This document shows, in pieces, positions 8,447 to 20,188 of a DNA stretch of 64,000 bases. The stretch comes from Acidobacteriota bacterium (GTDB taxonomy: Bacteria > Acidobacteriota > Terriglobia > Terriglobales > Acidobacteriaceae), in the NCBI GenBank assembly GCA_021813745.1, contig JAKAJO010000106.1:62001-126000 (forward strand), in the 5' to 3' direction. Every line of letters begins with the position of its first letter. Positions within the stretch are counted from its first letter, which is position 1. The translations under genes and the position numbers were made by a program. The notes under the pieces are model-generated. The model was not told where the DNA came from and searched no databases. It saw only the letters and a list, made by a program, of their open reading frames with translations.

Positions 8447-11338
8447 TCAATACTCGTAGTCCAGTGAGAATTGCACCCGCCGCGCGTCTGACTCCTGCAG
8501 AGGCGTCTTCCATCCTGATGCAGGACTTAGGTCAGATCCAAAGACCGGATTAATCATCTCCACGTTCTGGCGATTCAGGAGATTGAACGACTCGGCCACA
8601 ATGTCTAGATGCCCACGCCAGACCGGCACCATCTTGAGGATGCGCAAATCGAAGTCCACTGTGGAGGGTGTCGTGAGGCTGTTGCGTGCCTGGCCTTGCG
8701 GACGCGCCGCAAAGGGATCGATGTGCTCGCGATTGCTGTCGACGCCCGTCAGCGGATTGTCAGGAAAGCCGCTCCCGGCAACCAGAATCGGCGCAAACTC
8801 CAGCCCATACACGAGCTTCTCGAAGGCATTCGGGTGAGCGGCCTTGGCCGCATCCTGCGGATCATCGAGATCGGGCCCCAGCACCCACAGTCCGCTTAGC
8901 ACGAAGCGCTGCCGCTGATTGTCGAGGGAAAGAGCACGTTCGTTTTTGAGCGCAAACGGATTCTGCGGCTGCTCAGTGTCATACGATGCATCATCGATGG
9001 TCTTCGCGAACGTGTATCCAGCCATCAATTCAAGATCCTCCGTGAACTGACGATTCACCGTCACGGTTGCGCCGTTGTAACCTGAGCTTGCTTCCGTCTG
9101 GAACTGGTTGATCGCGTCATACGCGGGGTTCACGCGCTGCGGTCCAAAGACCAACTGCCCCAACTGCTGCGGTGTGGGGTTTGGTACGCCGAGGCTTCCT
9201 GCATTGCCTGCGGTAAGAAGCACCGGCGGCAAAAGATTGCTGTTCACCATGCGGCCCATCTTGACGCCGTGAACAAAGCGATACTCCGCACTCACCGTCC
9301 AGGCATCCGGCAGTGAGCGCTCCACGCCGAGCGATGCCGTCTCCGCGTAGGGATTGGCGAGCGACTTCTGCGCTTGCCAGATGCTGGGAGCAATCGCGAC
9401 ATGCGGCGTAGTGAAAGAGCGTCCCTGCTGATACAGCGCCACAGCATCGCTTCCCTCGGCCACCTGCTGCTCGGCGCGCGTGCCGTCCATCTCTTCCATG
9501 CGGTTGATCGTTCCCAGTAGATACCGGTCATAGAAGATGCCAAACCCGCCGCGCACCACCCACTGCTTGTCTGGAGACCAGGCAAAGCCAATCCGCGGAC
9601 TGAAGTTCAGCAGGTGATTCGGAATCGGCGCTGGAAGGTGATTCTCTTCGTAGCGCACACCGTAGTCCAGCGCCAGGCTGTGCAGCGCGCTCCAGTGGTC
9701 CTGCGCATAGGCAACGCTGCGCAGTTCGGCGAAGTTCGTATTTGGATTGCCGAAGCTCTGCATGTAGAAATCGGCCTGGCCAGCCGCCAGTGCGGCGACA
9801 GAGGGGAAGACATACAGGCCGCCAAAGCCGTCGCGATTCGCCGCGCGCAATCCAATGTGGCTGAAGGCAACTCCGGCCTGCATCAGGTGCGTGCCGTACT
9901 GGCGAATCAGCGCATCCCCCAGATCCACGTGCGTTTCGTAGCGCCGGCTGTTGCCGTCGAACGGCGTGCCAAATGTCGCGATACCAGCGATTGTCACGCC
10001 AGGACCATTCTGAGATCCCGTTCGCAGCGCTACGCGCCGCTGCGCCACTTCAGCAACCATCTGATTCACAAGCTCCGTTGAAATCGACCGGTTCCACGCC
10101 GCGTTCACGCTGTTGTCGTCGTAGAAGGCAGAGCCGCGCGCGCTGAGGTCGGTCAGGTCGTCCAGATGAAACGCATCGTTCACGGCGCGGTTGTTGGTCA
10201 TCGCGTAGCGCAGCATCAGGTTTCCTTTTTCTTCGGTGCGGTCCAGTCTTCCTGACAACTCGGTCTCTTCATTCGTCGTCGGAAAGAATCCCTGCTGCAA
10301 CTGGAAGCCCTGCATTGGGCCTGTCTGCCGCAGCGCACTGTTGATCTCTGCAGCCTGCTGCGCGGTGAAGTCGCCCGCTTCTTCGCCCCGCGCCATTTCC
10401 TGCTCCGCGGCAACGTAATAGAACAGCCTGTCGTGACGCAGCGCGCCGCCTGTTGAGAGGCCCGCACGGAGGCGGTTTTCATCGGGCTTGTTGGGCACAG
10501 CCTCCAGTGCAGGTGTTCCATTCAGCGCGCCGTTCTGCACAAAAAGAAAGGCGTCTCCATGCTGTGTGTTGGTGCCCGCCCGCGTCTCCACATCGACGGA
10601 CCCACCCGCCGAGCCGCCCGCCTGCGCTGCGTAGCCGTGATTCACAACCTGAAAGTCGCTAATCGCTTCGGGCGACAACTCTGTGCGGCTCAGGCCGGTG
10701 TACTCGTCGTTGTCGTCCGCTCCATCGATATAGAGTGCGTTGCTTGACGGGCGCAGCCCGCCTGCGCTAAATCCGTCCTCTGCGGCGCCCGGCATCTGCC
10801 GCGCCAGCGCCGGATTCGCTCCCGCCAGTGCAGGCGACAGCAGGGTGAATGTCAGATAATTGCGGCTCGGGATCGGCAGCTCCTCGATACGATCTTTGTC
10901 GATGTTCGTCACCGGCGCAGATTGTGAGGTATCGAGCGTTGCGGTCTGCGCCTGCACCGTTAACTGCTCGGTAGCCTGGGCCGGCGCGAGCGTTGCCTCC
11001 ACCTGCGTCTCGCGTCCGACCGCGACGGTAAGCGCAGAGTTCCTGTACAGCGAGAAGCCGGACGCCTCTATCTCAATTGCATACGTCCCGCTCTGTAGGC
11101 TGTTGAAGCGAAATCCACCATCCGGGCCTGTCATTGAGGCGGCAAGCGCGGGATGGTCATAGGTAGACAGCGTGACACGCGCGCCAGCCACACTCGCCCC
11201 GCTGGAATCGACGACGATGCCGTGGATGCCGCCCTGCATATGACCTGCCTGGGCGTGCAGCAGTGGGAGAGACAGCATGAAGACGATAAGCCAAAAGAGG
11301 ACCGGCCACAGGGATACGGCATGATCGGAACGACGCAA
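8447..11338 (-). CDS. Oar-like TonB-dependent receptor
   Basis: 963 residues, outer-membrane beta-barrel of the Acidobacteria/Oar type. The start is TTG at 11338 with AGGAG 7 bp upstream. A signal peptide (about 1-30, ending LLHAQA) precedes a carboxypeptidase-regulatory-like beta-sandwich (GGIHGIVVDSSGASVAGARVTL). A plug domain with the ELPIPSRNYL segment follows (residues ~140-260), and then a long barrel ending in the aromatic C-terminus FSLDYEY used for outer-membrane assembly. No SusD or TonB gene is adjacent. Lying among pectin and hemicellulose enzymes, it is a plausible importer of the oligosaccharides they release; ligand specificity is inferred from position only. Confidence 0.9.
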   Translation of the reverse strand: MRRSDHAVSLWPVLFWLIVFMLSLPLLHAQAGHMQGGIHGIVVDSSGASVAGARVTLSTYDHPALAASMTGPDGGFRFNSLQSGTYAIEIEASGFSLYRNSALTVAVGRETQVEATLAPAQATEQLTVQAQTATLDTSQSAPVTNIDKDRIEELPIPSRNYLTFTLLSPALAGANPALARQMPGAAEDGFSAGGLRPSSNALYIDGADDNDEYTGLSRTELSPEAISDFQVVNHGYAAQAGGSAGGSVDVETRAGTNTQHGDAFLFVQNGALNGTPALEAVPNKPDENRLRAGLSTGGALRHDRLFYYVAAEQEMARGEEAGDFTAQQAAEINSALRQTGPMQGFQLQQGFFPTTNEETELSGRLDRTEEKGNLMLRYAMTNNRAVNDAFHLDDLTDLSARGSAFYDDNSVNAAWNRSISTELVNQMVAEVAQRRVALRTGSQNGPGVTIAGIATFGTPFDGNSRRYETHVDLGDALIRQYGTHLMQAGVAFSHIGLRAANRDGFGGLYVFPSVAALAAGQADFYMQSFGNPNTNFAELRSVAYAQDHWSALHSLALDYGVRYEENHLPAPIPNHLLNFSPRIGFAWSPDKQWVVRGGFGIFYDRYLLGTINRMEEMDGTRAEQQVAEGSDAVALYQQGRSFTTPHVAIAPSIWQAQKSLANPYAETASLGVERSLPDAWTVSAEYRFVHGVKMGRMVNSNLLPPVLLTAGNAGSLGVPNPTPQQLGQLVFGPQRVNPAYDAINQFQTEASSGYNGATVTVNRQFTEDLELMAGYTFAKTIDDASYDTEQPQNPFALKNERALSLDNQRQRFVLSGLWVLGPDLDDPQDAAKAAHPNAFEKLVYGLEFAPILVAGSGFPDNPLTGVDSNREHIDPFAARPQGQARNSLTTPSTVDFDLRILKMVPVWRGHLDIVAESFNLLNRQNVEMINPVFGSDLSPASGWKTPLQESDARRVQFSLDYEY

Positions 11339-11434
11339 GATGACACTCCTCGTGTGCGAAGGAAACAGTCAGGTGCGACGGCACAATCGCGCGCGCCGGC
11401 ACCGTCACTTCAGCGTCAGTTCACAAGCGAGGAA

Positions 11435-11749
11435 TCAGATACGAAGAGGAATCAAGGGCGGGCTGATGGTTGGAACTGGGCTGCAAGAAGCGCACCGCAC
11501 GGCGAAGCGGATCGCAGGAGTCTGTAGCAGGACGCCCTTGCGATCCACCTTCAGATGGGCGGTGGAGCGCAGTACCTTGATGACGGCCGCAATGGTTCCG
11601 GCCACGGCGAGCCACGCAGTCACGCGCAGCTCTGTATCGGTCATCGGTGTGGCAGGGCGGTCCCACCGGTCAAAGCACTCCAGTGTGGGAGTGAATGCGG
11701 CGAGCAGGAAAAGCGCACATGCCGCGAATTGGATGATGCGCTTCGCCAT
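11435..11749 (-). CDS. small membrane protein, unknown function
   Basis: 104 residues from ATG 11749. Two hydrophobic segments are visible: IIQFAACALFLLAAF (about 5-19) and VTAWLAVAGTIAAVI (about 42-56), followed by a basic cytosolic-looking tail (KVLRSTAHLKVDRKGV). The frame extends upstream to 12031 but that part overlaps the GH127 gene and is low-complexity, so the internal Met is preferred. I do not recognise a family. It may share a leftward transcript with the TonB receptor. Confidence 0.5.
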   Translation of the reverse strand: MAKRIIQFAACALFLLAAFTPTLECFDRWDRPATPMTDTELRVTAWLAVAGTIAAVIKVLRSTAHLKVDRKGVLLQTPAIRFAVRCASCSPVPTISPPLIPLRI

Positions 11750-11889
11750 CGCTCTCAGAATAAGCTCCGCGCAGCTTCCGCGCAAAGAGAGACTGGCCCG
11801 ATCGCGCGCATTTGCCTCGCGGCTCCGCGCGGAATTCCGCATCCTGGAATACCTGGATTGAACGACAGCGCTGCGCCACTGCGCGGAAG

Positions 11890-11905
11890 GCAGATAATAA
11901 TCTGC
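11890..11905. promoter_or_regulatory. inverted repeat upstream of the GH127-GH42-GH29 operon
   Basis: GCAGAT-AATA-ATCTGC (perfect 6-bp arms, 4-bp AT spacer) ends 31 bp before the GH127 start codon, where an operator overlapping a -10 region would lie. The centre is AT-rich in otherwise GC-rich DNA. The regulator is not in the window. Confidence 0.35.
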
Positions 11906-11936
11906 AGAGGCAGAGTGGCTTCCCGTCTCGGATGAC

Positions 11937-13721
11937 TTGATGAATTTTACGCGCAGAGAATTTGTCGTTGGCGTGTCGGGCATGGCGCTCGCCTCGCGCA
12001 TTCCGTTCTGCGCTACGCCGCTCTCAGCCACTACACTCTCGGAGTTTGACTACGGTCAAGTTCAGCTCACGGGTGGCCCGCTCAAGGCGCACTACGATCG
12101 CATCCACGCCACCTATCTCGCGCTCGACAACGACAGACTGCTCAAGGTCTACCGCCAGCGTGCAGGCATGTCCGCGCCCGGCGCCGACATGGGCGGCTGG
12201 TACGACGCCGATGGATTCGTGCCCGGCCATTCACTCGGGCAGTACATCTCCGGCCTCGCGCGCATCGGCGCTGCGACTGGCGATGCAAGCTGCCACACGA
12301 AGGTCGGCGAACTCGTCGACGGCTTCGCTGCCGCTTTTGACCACAGCGGGAGCATCTATGCCGGCCTCAACGCGGAAAAGCTCTGGCCCTGTTACATCCT
12401 GGACAAGCACATCGCAGGCCTCATCGACTCGGCAACCCTGAGCCGCGTGGACCATGCGCGCGATCTGCTCCCTCGCGTCTACCGCGCTGCTCTTCCCTAT
12501 ATTCCCGAAGAGGGCCGCGATCGCATCGGCAAGAAGGATCCGCCCTACGACGAGACTTACGTGCTGCCGGAGAATCTCTTCACAGCTGCCGCAATGACCG
12601 CCGACGGCGCGATGCGTGAACGCGCGATACGCTATCTGCTCAACAAGGAATTCTTTGAGCCTCTCGCGCGCGGTGAGGATGTGCTGCCCGGCCGTCACGC
12701 GTACAGTCATGCCATCGCACTCAGCTCCGCGGGCAAGGCATATCTCGTTCTGCGCGATTCGAAGTACCTGGAGGCTATGCAGCACGCTTGGACGTTGCTC
12801 ACCGAGACGCAGCAGTTCTCCACCGGCGGATGGGGACCGAACGAGCAATTTATCGAGCCACACAAGGGCCAGCTCTATGCCAGCCTGCTCACCACGCAGG
12901 ATCACTTTGAGACACCCTGCGGCAGTTACGCGGCGACCAAGCTGGCGCGCTACCTGCTCTGCGCCACCGGCGAGGCGCGCTATGGCGATGGCCTCGAACG
13001 CGTCCTGTACAACGCACTGCTAACCGCCAAAGACCCAGACAGCGATGGCGACTACCCGTATTACTCCACCTACAGCGCCGCCGCGCACAAGGTGTATTAC
13101 CCGAAGAAGTGGCCTTGCTGCTCCGGCACGCTGGTGCAGGGTGTGGCCGACTACGTGAAGAACATCTACTTCCGTGCGAACGATGGCATTCGCGTCAACC
13201 TTTACGCGCCTTCAACCGTGCAGTGGGAGCAAAGCGGCGCCGCGATCACACTCACACAGGAGACCGGCTACCCTCTCGACAGCCGCGTCCTGCTGCGCGT
13301 GCGGATGGGTACGCCCACGACATTCTCTCTGGGACTGCGTCTGCCAGCCTGGCTCGCCGCGCCGGCAACCATCCACGTGAACGGCGTCGCGGTTCACCCG
13401 CCACAGCAGCAGGGTTGGGCTATGCTCCACCGCGAGTGGCGAAACGGCGATACGGTCCAGATTGAATTCCCGCAGCACCTCTACACAGAAGCGATTGACG
13501 AACAGCATCCGGACACCGTCGCCTTGCTGCGCGGTCCGCTCGTGTACGTCGAGCTGAACCCGCGCGTGGAACAACTTCCGCTGATTCCGCTCGACCGAAT
13601 CCAAAGCATGCCGGGCGCAAGCGGACTTCTTGTTGCATCCTCTGCGGGAGCTGGTCGGGTGTTTGCACCACTCTATTTTGTGCAGCAGGAAAGCTACACG
13701 ACGTACTTCAAGAAGAGCTAG
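11937..13721 (+). CDS. beta-L-arabinofuranosidase family GH127 (DUF1680)
   Basis: 594 residues, exported; the N-terminus MNFTRREFVVGVSGMALAS fits a Tat signal (TRREF plus hydrophobic core). GH127 enzymes remove beta-L-arabinofuranose from plant glycans and use a zinc-bound Cys nucleophile. The characteristic pieces are here: FETPCGSYAATK (nt ~12908-12943, the Glu/Cys zinc ligands) and KWPCCSGT (nt ~13108-13131, the paired Cys including the nucleophile). GGWYDADGFVPGHSLGQYISG in the (alpha/alpha)6 barrel is also typical. It leads a three-gene run, with 13 bp to the GH42 gene. Related GH146 members have similar motifs, so the exact linkage is uncertain. Confidence 0.88.
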   Translation: MMNFTRREFVVGVSGMALASRIPFCATPLSATTLSEFDYGQVQLTGGPLKAHYDRIHATYLALDNDRLLKVYRQRAGMSAPGADMGGWYDADGFVPGHSLGQYISGLARIGAATGDASCHTKVGELVDGFAAAFDHSGSIYAGLNAEKLWPCYILDKHIAGLIDSATLSRVDHARDLLPRVYRAALPYIPEEGRDRIGKKDPPYDETYVLPENLFTAAAMTADGAMRERAIRYLLNKEFFEPLARGEDVLPGRHAYSHAIALSSAGKAYLVLRDSKYLEAMQHAWTLLTETQQFSTGGWGPNEQFIEPHKGQLYASLLTTQDHFETPCGSYAATKLARYLLCATGEARYGDGLERVLYNALLTAKDPDSDGDYPYYSTYSAAAHKVYYPKKWPCCSGTLVQGVADYVKNIYFRANDGIRVNLYAPSTVQWEQSGAAITLTQETGYPLDSRVLLRVRMGTPTTFSLGLRLPAWLAAPATIHVNGVAVHPPQQQGWAMLHREWRNGDTVQIEFPQHLYTEAIDEQHPDTVALLRGPLVYVELNPRVEQLPLIPLDRIQSMPGASGLLVASSAGAGRVFAPLYFVQQESYTTYFKKS

Positions 13722-13734
13722 CAGACTCGATACG

Positions 13735-15870
13735 ATGAGAAATTACTTGATGTGTGATCGAAGACAGCTTGTCCGACCATTTTTCCGTGCAGGGGTCCGC
13801 AATCTCTTTGTCCTGGCATGCTTCGCGCTTTGCACGGTCGTTTCCCGGCCCGCACGCGCACAGGCGGGCTCGTCGGAGCCAGCATTGCTTCTTGGCTCGG
13901 CGTGGTATCCAGAGCAGTGGCCGGAGTCGCGCTGGGATGCAGATCTCGCTCTGATGGAAGCCGCGCACCTGCACGTGGTTCGCGTCGGCGAATTCGCATG
14001 GAGCCGCATGGAGCCTGCTGAAGGGCAATACGATCTGGACTGGCTCGCGCGCGCGATTCGCCTTGCGGAAAAGCATCACATCGCCGTCGTCATCGGCACT
14101 CCGACCGATGCGCCTCCTGCCTGGCTCACATCGAAGTATCCTGACACGCTACGGATGGATGAGAATGGCCGCCTCGCGCAACACGGAGGCCGCCGCCAGT
14201 TCAACTATGCAAGCCCACGCTACCGTCTCTTCTGCGCTGAGATTGCCAGCCGTCTTGCGCAACGATTTGGCCACGACCCGGATGTCATCGGCTGGCAGAT
14301 TGGCAACGAGTACACTGACGAGTCCTTTGACCCAGCCACACGTGCGCTCTTCCAGCAGTGGCTGCAGCACCGCTATGGCACACTCGATGCGCTGAATCAA
14401 CACTGGGCAACCGCTTACTGGAGCCAGACGTATGACCGCTGGGATGAGATTCCACTGGTCGCAAGCGGCGGCAATCCCGGGCTTCTGCTTGAGCATCGCC
14501 ACTTCGTGACCGACACATGGCGCGACTTCCAACATGTACAGATCGATGCAATCCGCAAGAACGTCGACCCGCGGCAGTTCATCACGACCAACATTGGAGG
14601 CCTTGCCTGGAGCGATCATTTCGATCACTACGAGATGACGCGCGATCTCGACCTCGCTTCATGGGATGACTACGTTGGACAGGGACAGCTCGATCCAGTC
14701 CGCAACGGCGCGATGCACGATTTTGTCCGCGGATGGAAACGCATGCCCTTCTGGGTGATGGAGACGCAGCCGGGCTCTGTGAACTGGGCACCGATCAACA
14801 CCACGCTCAACCACGGCGAGACGCGCGTGATGGCGTGGCAAGCCATCGGCCACGGCGCCAACGCAGTCCTCTACTGGCAATGGCGCAGCGCACTCAACGG
14901 CCAGGAGCAATACCACGGCACTCTCGTTGGCCCGGATGGCGAGCCCATGCCCATCTACAGTGAGGTGGCGCAGATCGGCGGCGAGTTTGAACATGTCGCG
15001 CCCGCGCTGCGTGACACACAGCCTGTGGCGCAGGTGGCAATTCTTGAGAGCTACGACAGCCGCTGGGCCATTGATTTTCAGCCGCACAATCGCAGCTACG
15101 ACGAGTTGCAGGTGCTGCTGGACTGGTATCGCCCGCTGCGCCAGAAGAACCTGACCGTCGACATCATCAACGCGAGTGCGCCGCTGAATGGATACAAGCT
15201 CGTAGTCGCACCGGGGCTCAACGTCATCTCGCCCGATCTCGCCGCGCAGCTCAAGGCATATGTCGAGCAGGGCGGGCACCTCGTGCTTGGCCCGCGCTCG
15301 GGCATGAAAGACGAGTACAACAGCCTCAATCCGCAGCGGCAACCCGGGCCGCTGGTGTCCGCGCTCGGCGGGCGCGTGGAGCAGTACTACGCGCTGGATG
15401 GCGCAGTGCCCGTGAGCGGCACGCTGGGCAGCGGCACTGCATCCACCTGGGCCGAGCAGCTTTCAACGGAGGCCAGCGATGCACGCGTTCTGCTTCGTTA
15501 CGGAAAGTCCAACGGCTGGCTCGATGACCAGCCGGCGATGATCACACGGCCGCTCGGCAAAGGAACGATCACATATCTCGGCGCAATTCTCGATGCGCCC
15601 CTCATGCAGAAGGCCACTGCGTGGATGCTGGATGGCGCTCAGGTCAAACCGGAATTTTCTGCCCTGCCAGAAGATGTCGAAGTCTGTCGCCGTGTGGGAA
15701 CTGGCCACACGATTTATATCCTTCTCAATCACGGCGCACAACCGGCTCAGATTGCTCTTCCAGGGCCGATGACCGACGTGCTCGCGAATCATGCACCCGT
15801 CACGCAACTCACTCTGGGCTCGCACGGCGTTGCGGTCCTTGAGCAGCAGGCTCGGGCGACTGGCCGATGA
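13735..15870 (+). CDS. beta-galactosidase, GH42, secreted
   Basis: 711 residues from ATG 13735, 13 bp after the GH127 stop. A signal peptide (LFVLACFALCTVVSRPARAQA) is unusual for GH42, which is often cytosolic, and implies periplasmic or extracellular action. GSAWYPEQWPESRWDADLALM opens the TIM barrel. The acid/base Glu is in IGNEY (nt ~14299-14313) and the nucleophile Glu in FWVMETQ (nt ~14749-14769). A beta-galactosidase trimerisation domain (DWYRPL, VVAPGLNVI) and a small C-terminal beta domain follow. It probably trims galactose from pectic galactan or xyloglucan side chains alongside its two neighbours. Confidence 0.92.
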   Translation: MRNYLMCDRRQLVRPFFRAGVRNLFVLACFALCTVVSRPARAQAGSSEPALLLGSAWYPEQWPESRWDADLALMEAAHLHVVRVGEFAWSRMEPAEGQYDLDWLARAIRLAEKHHIAVVIGTPTDAPPAWLTSKYPDTLRMDENGRLAQHGGRRQFNYASPRYRLFCAEIASRLAQRFGHDPDVIGWQIGNEYTDESFDPATRALFQQWLQHRYGTLDALNQHWATAYWSQTYDRWDEIPLVASGGNPGLLLEHRHFVTDTWRDFQHVQIDAIRKNVDPRQFITTNIGGLAWSDHFDHYEMTRDLDLASWDDYVGQGQLDPVRNGAMHDFVRGWKRMPFWVMETQPGSVNWAPINTTLNHGETRVMAWQAIGHGANAVLYWQWRSALNGQEQYHGTLVGPDGEPMPIYSEVAQIGGEFEHVAPALRDTQPVAQVAILESYDSRWAIDFQPHNRSYDELQVLLDWYRPLRQKNLTVDIINASAPLNGYKLVVAPGLNVISPDLAAQLKAYVEQGGHLVLGPRSGMKDEYNSLNPQRQPGPLVSALGGRVEQYYALDGAVPVSGTLGSGTASTWAEQLSTEASDARVLLRYGKSNGWLDDQPAMITRPLGKGTITYLGAILDAPLMQKATAWMLDGAQVKPEFSALPEDVEVCRRVGTGHTIYILLNHGAQPAQIALPGPMTDVLANHAPVTQLTLGSHGVAVLEQQARATGR

Positions 15871-15935
15871 GCCGCAACTCGTTCACCTTGGTGTTCGTAG
15901 TGCAAATTTACGATGACTTCTGCTAGCGTGTTGCG

Positions 15936-17570
15936 ATGAAGCGTCTGCACGTTTGTTCTCCCACGTTCTCCATCGCTCTTGCGGCCCTGTTCGCGGCTAC
16001 GCTGGCCCCTTTCGGCCATAGTCAGACCGAGTTGCAGGCCGTGCGCCAACAGGTAGCAAGAGTGGCGCATGGCAACGAGAGTGGCCCATTTCGTCCTGAC
16101 TGGAATTCACTCGCGGCCTATCGCGTACCCGACTGGTATCGCGATGCAAAGTTTGGCATCTTCATTCACTGGGGTGTCTACTCCGTTCCGGCATTCGGAA
16201 ACGAATGGTATCCGCGCAACATGTACATCCAGGGCACACCGGACTACAAGCATCAGCTCGCCACATACGGCCCGCAGTCGAAGTTCGGCTACAAGGACTT
16301 CATTCCCATGTTCAAGGCCGAGCACTTTGATCCCGATGCCTGGGTCGATCTGTTTGCGCGTTCCGGTGCCCGCTACATCGTTCCCGTGGCCGAGCATTGC
16401 GACGGCTTTGCCATGTATGACTCCGCGATCACGCGCTGGAATGCCGCGAAGATGGGCCCGCATCGCGACATCGTCGGAGCATTGCAAGAAGCGACACGCA
16501 AGCGCGGCCTGCACTTCGGCGTCTCTTCGCATCGCGCGGAACACTGGTGGTGGTACGACGGAGGCATGCAGTTTGATTCGGATGTGCGCGACCCTGCGTA
16601 TGCTGATCTCTACGGTCCTGCGCAGCCCCGCACCATGCCCGGTGACGACGCCACAAAGGAGCCTGACCCGAATCACCTGGAACGCTGGCTCCCGCCAAAC
16701 AAGCCGTTTCTCGACGACTGGCTCGCGCGTAGCAGTGAACTCGTCGACAAGTACCATCCTGATTTCATGTACTTCGACTGGTGGATCGGCCAGCCTGCAT
16801 TTCAGCCCTATCTTCAACAGTTTGCGGCCTACTACTACAACCGCGCCGCCGCGCAGAAACAGGGCGTGGTGCTCACTTACAAAGATGAGGACTTTCCGGC
16901 CAACGCGGCCCTGCTCGACATCGAGCGCGGCAAGCTGGACGCGATCCGCCTGATGCCGTGGCAAACCGATACCTCAGTCAGCATCCATTCCTGGGGCTAC
17001 GTGAAGAATGACTCCTACCGCAGCGCCGCATCGCTCATCGATGAGCTGGTGGATGTGGTCAGCAAGAACGGCAATCTGCTGCTGAATGTCGGGCCGCAGC
17101 CGGACGGCACCATTCCTGAGCAAGCACAGATGATCCTTCTGGAGATGGGCCGCTGGCTCCAGACCAACGGCGAAGCCATCTATGGATCGCGCCCGTGGCT
17201 GCTCTACGGCGAAGGGCCTACGACCGTGAAGAGCCATGCGCTCTACACCGACCAGCAGCAGTTCACACCGGAGGACATTCGCTTCACCACGCACGACGGC
17301 GCACTCTACGCCATCGCGCTGGGTTGGCCAGCGAATGGCGAGTTGCGTGTGCACACGCTGTGGCGGGACACGCCGTATCTCGACGGTCCGGTCTGCTCCG
17401 TGCAGTTGCTCGGCTCGCCCGGCACGCTGGCCGCAGAGCAGCGGAAGGATGGCCTCTATATTCAGCTTCCTGCACGAGCGCCAGACGAACCAGCTTACGC
17501 CTTTCGCATCCTCACAAAAGGCTCTCGTGGTGTATGCGGCGCCTCATCCGATCCGGCTACGGGTCAATGA
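15936..17570 (+). CDS. alpha-L-fucosidase, GH29, secreted
   Basis: 544 residues with signal peptide (about 1-29, ending FGHSQT). GH29 signatures are clear: DWYRDAKFGIFIHWGVYSVP near residue 60, the AEHCDGFAMYDS substrate-binding strand, and MYFDWWIG (nt ~16768-16791) holding the nucleophile Asp. A C-terminal beta-sandwich follows. It is the third gene of the GH127-GH42-GH29 run (65 bp gap) and would release fucose from xyloglucan or rhamnogalacturonan-II type side chains. Linkage preference is inferred. Confidence 0.92.
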   Translation: MKRLHVCSPTFSIALAALFAATLAPFGHSQTELQAVRQQVARVAHGNESGPFRPDWNSLAAYRVPDWYRDAKFGIFIHWGVYSVPAFGNEWYPRNMYIQGTPDYKHQLATYGPQSKFGYKDFIPMFKAEHFDPDAWVDLFARSGARYIVPVAEHCDGFAMYDSAITRWNAAKMGPHRDIVGALQEATRKRGLHFGVSSHRAEHWWWYDGGMQFDSDVRDPAYADLYGPAQPRTMPGDDATKEPDPNHLERWLPPNKPFLDDWLARSSELVDKYHPDFMYFDWWIGQPAFQPYLQQFAAYYYNRAAAQKQGVVLTYKDEDFPANAALLDIERGKLDAIRLMPWQTDTSVSIHSWGYVKNDSYRSAASLIDELVDVVSKNGNLLLNVGPQPDGTIPEQAQMILLEMGRWLQTNGEAIYGSRPWLLYGEGPTTVKSHALYTDQQQFTPEDIRFTTHDGALYAIALGWPANGELRVHTLWRDTPYLDGPVCSVQLLGSPGTLAAEQRKDGLYIQLPARAPDEPAYAFRILTKGSRGVCGASSDPATGQ

Positions 17571-17803
17571 GTCTCCGCGGGCACTGATGTTGCCATCAAG
17601 GCTGCCACCGCGAACGGAGGCAGCGTGAGGGTGCTGCCCTGCAAGACGCTCGTGCGCGGCTCTGCGCCCTCTCGGATAAGGGTGCGATGCCGCATAGCGA
17701 ACGTCGTCTGCGCCCAGTTGCTTGAGCGCCGCGAAGGTCGCATCGTGGATCGTCGAGCCGCGCCAATCAGCGTGAACACTGCCCACCATTTCTTCACGGT
17801 CAT
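17564..17803 (-). pseudogene. collapsed GH39-like glycosyl hydrolase remnant
   Basis: Begins at ATG 17803 (MTVKKWWAVFTLIG). After a frameshift the strand reads RGSTIHDATFAALKQLGADDVRY, the beginning of a family of large exported GH39-like hydrolases that normally continue VPWLPYPxLAVAEL. Back in the first frame the last residues are GSTLTLPPFAVAALMATS, a typical C-terminal strand of such enzymes. Head and tail are thus joined in about 240 bp with the ~500-residue middle deleted. The rest of the 17,571-17,940 gap contains nothing else I can identify. Confidence 0.45.
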
Positions 17804-17942
17804 TTGAGTCCTCTGCTGGATTGGGCGCATCCGCGCCCGGTAGCACTCCGATATCCTCTTCGCTGCGCTGTACGCAAGCCTATGGTGCAACGGCGGACCA
17901 CATCCGCGGCGGAGAAGCTCCTCTCCGTCCTGTGTGCAGATC

Positions 17943-17977
17943 CAAAAGCAGAACGGCCACCCCGAAGGGCGGCCGTT
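17943..17977 (-). terminator. rpsA intrinsic terminator
   Basis: On the minus strand AACGGCCGCCC-TTCG-GGGTGGCCGTT forms an 11-bp stem with a stable TTCG tetraloop, then CTGCTTTT. It starts 27 bp after the rpsA stop codon. Confidence 0.85.
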
Positions 17978-18003
17978 GATTACCTTGTTCGCTGGCTGCG
18001 GGC

Positions 18004-19914
<1,911 letters not shown>

Positions 19915-20188
19915 GGCGACAGCTCCGCGATTCCAAATACCGGCAAAGTGCATGTGCAATCTGCCGCATGATCTTTGGCGCCCCACAGAGTGCAGGGGCT
20001 TGCGATCAATAGCCTTCTCTCACCCTGGAGCCACGCAACCTGAATGCAACCTAAGAGACAATCTCCCGGGCCAGCTGAGCTGACCAAAAGGGGCGACTCG
20101 TCTCCGTGGGAAACACCAGGTGCGCAACAGCTGGCGGGAGGGCGGCCGCAGTATTCCGCTGGAATCCGCGCGGGATACTACTCTTCAA

